In this document: positions 62,601 through 64,000 of the stretch, one piece after another
Layout: every line of letters begins with the position of its first letter
How positions within the stretch are numbered: position 1 is the first letter of the stretch
Position numbers and translations under genes: made by a program
Assembly: GCF_020184175.1 (NCBI RefSeq)
Contig: NC_065530.1
Coordinates: forward strand, 50,321,260-50,385,259
Source: Aphis gossypii
Lineage: Eukaryota; Arthropoda; Insecta; Hemiptera; Aphididae
Reading direction: 5' to 3'
Length of the DNA stretch: 64,000 bases
Notes under the pieces: generated by a model
What the model saw: the letters and a program-made list of their open reading frames with translations, nothing else
Told to the model about the DNA's origin: nothing
The model's database searches: none

Positions 62601-64000
62601 AACTTGCTACTGGTCGTGTAACACGCAATATATACGTGTACGTAGTGTACACATACTTACCCCATTATATACATACCTGCAGCCGTACAGTGTTATATAA
62701 TGCATCATATGACTGTACCTACTAAATGATGTTCGAAAACACCTTATTATTTTTATTTATCATCCCACATTAATTTAGACGATCCCGCGTATGTGAATTA
62801 ATATTTTACATTTTAATTGAATTGATTATACGTAGTAGGTACAAGTTTTACTCTTGTCCTTCCCTTGTTTATAATATATGCGTTCTAATTATTATATACA
62901 CAGAAGATAGGTTTTCCACACATACATAAATATTTGTGTACACAACATCGTATCGTTGTTATTAGTGTGTTATTGTCACCCGTTTCAATATTTGTCTTTA
63001 ATTCGATATCTGTATATGAAACACACAATGCGCATGACCCGTCAATTTAAGTAGTATTCTAGATGATTAATTACTGTGCACGGACGACAGATAAACCTAT
63101 AAGGCCATTGTTATCCCCGATATTATATTCGACTGGGAAATTCTTCCACGGGGTTATGAGTTTTGATGGTTCGGTGGTGGTGGAGGGGAGATCAACTGCT
63201 GCTGTCTGTCGCCGGCGCTACCGCTGCTTGCCCGTTTGTCCCTCTCCCACCCCCGCCCTTCGTAACTGTATATAGACTTTAGAAGTCATGGAAATGGAAT
63301 TTATTCCAATCCAACAAATTCTAATGGATTTCAAGGACCGTATGCAAATGAAGAGTCAACGACGGCTACGCGATGACTGTACCCTGCAGATGTATATTTT
63401 GAATGGTTTTTGATTTTAACCGATTTTTCATTATTATACGTATAGAATCAGGAACAATACGACTGTCGTCGTCTTCGCTATGTTGTTGTTATCGTTATTT
63501 CGATTTTATATAATGCTCTCTAGCCAATCGAAACAATGTTTAATAACAATAAAGTAAAAGAAAATACCTCTTTTTTTTTGTTTTTACTAAAATAATTTAT
63601 CTCGACGTTTAGTTACAAATAATTATGTTTAAAAAATCGCACCGATTATATTACATTAGGTACTATTTAACGTGCACAATGTCAGAGATGTTAAATAGAT
63701 TTTTTTTTTAATTCCAAACAATGGAGAAAAAAACATTTTTTGAAAATCTCATATTAGTTAGACTTTTTTGTATTTAGATAACTGATGTTTATAATATATT
63801 TTATGAACTGTTCATTTAAACCCGGTTTATAGTGTCAAAAAGATAATGCCATATTTTATGTATAAATTTATGTACGTATATACGTATTAAAAAAAAACTT
63901 TAAAAATAAATTTGTATCGTTTTTTTTATATATATAAAAAACCGGTCAAATGTTTTAAATGTATTCAGTAAAGCTTTTAACAAAATTTCTGTTTAGAAAG
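59638..64000 (+). other. giant pum intron, right end of window
   Basis: AT-rich with slightly less AT-rich patches at 59.65-60.35, 62.27-62.48 and 63.06-63.27 kb. Overlapping sense and antisense frames of 121 and 130 codons at 59.59-60.04 kb are unrecognisable and mutually exclusive. No pum exon (no Gln/Ala-rich block, no Puf repeat) appears before the edge, so the intron continues beyond 64000. Confidence 0.6.

Noticed and set aside
1..64000. Frequent TGTANATA strings (Pumilio recognition elements)
   Set aside because: Expected at high frequency in AT-rich DNA, and they lie in intron sequence that is not in mature mRNA. No case for autoregulation from this.

Overview
The window looks like a piece of an AT-rich insect genome, most likely an aphid or close relative. 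That placement is an inference from base composition, the many short taggtac-type strings and the protein it encodes; no species is claimed. Only one protein-coding gene is firmly recognisable: the N-terminal part of the RNA-binding translational repressor Pumilio (pum), on the + strand. Four internal coding exons (2636-2759, 4081-4241, 4304-4476, 8739-9042) join in a single reading frame of 254 codons. They carry the conserved N-terminal blocks of the family: KK-x-W...DGPKGI...WRDS-x-W, the LSPRS...MVEYVL block and the RQASP block. The start of the protein is not placed here, and the C-terminal Puf RNA-binding domain must lie past the right edge. Most of the window (9043-64000, about 55 kb) is therefore one giant pum intron that is still open at the end.

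Layout. 1-2635 is upstream sequence or intron with a CpG-rich island at about 560-1510. 2636-9042 holds the four exons. 9043-28190 is AT-rich intron with CpG-rich islands near 14.4-15.8, 19.4-20.3 and 24.0-24.6 kb. At 28.2-28.8 kb a GC-rich island leads into a 98-codon exon (28806-29099). It has a good start context and a good splice donor, and it ends in the same phase as the last pum exon, so it is a candidate alternative first exon from an internal promoter. 29.1-64 kb is intron again, with a further CpG-rich island at 50.2-51.5 kb.

Two things stand out inside the giant intron. First, at 35085/35086 and 53170/53171 a strong 3' splice site is fused directly to a strong 5' splice site (pyrimidine tract-CAG|GTGAGT). 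These are the hallmarks of recursive-splicing ratchet points. Each is followed 46-47 nt later by a second strong donor, as expected of the short cryptic recursive-splicing exons known in Drosophila. Second, at 58.5-59.6 kb there are three related copies of a roughly 143-nt two-hairpin RNA with an ANANNA hinge and an ACA tail, on the host-gene strand. Base-pair-preserving and G-U-preserving changes between copies support an intronic H/ACA box snoRNA cluster, with copies 2 and 3 produced by a 255-bp tandem duplication.

The rest is AT-rich intron with microsatellites, a foldback (MITE-like) element at 44.77-45.03 kb, a miRNA-precursor-like hairpin at 55.6 kb and several short perfect palindromes. 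The other open reading frames are unrecognisable and most are probably chance.
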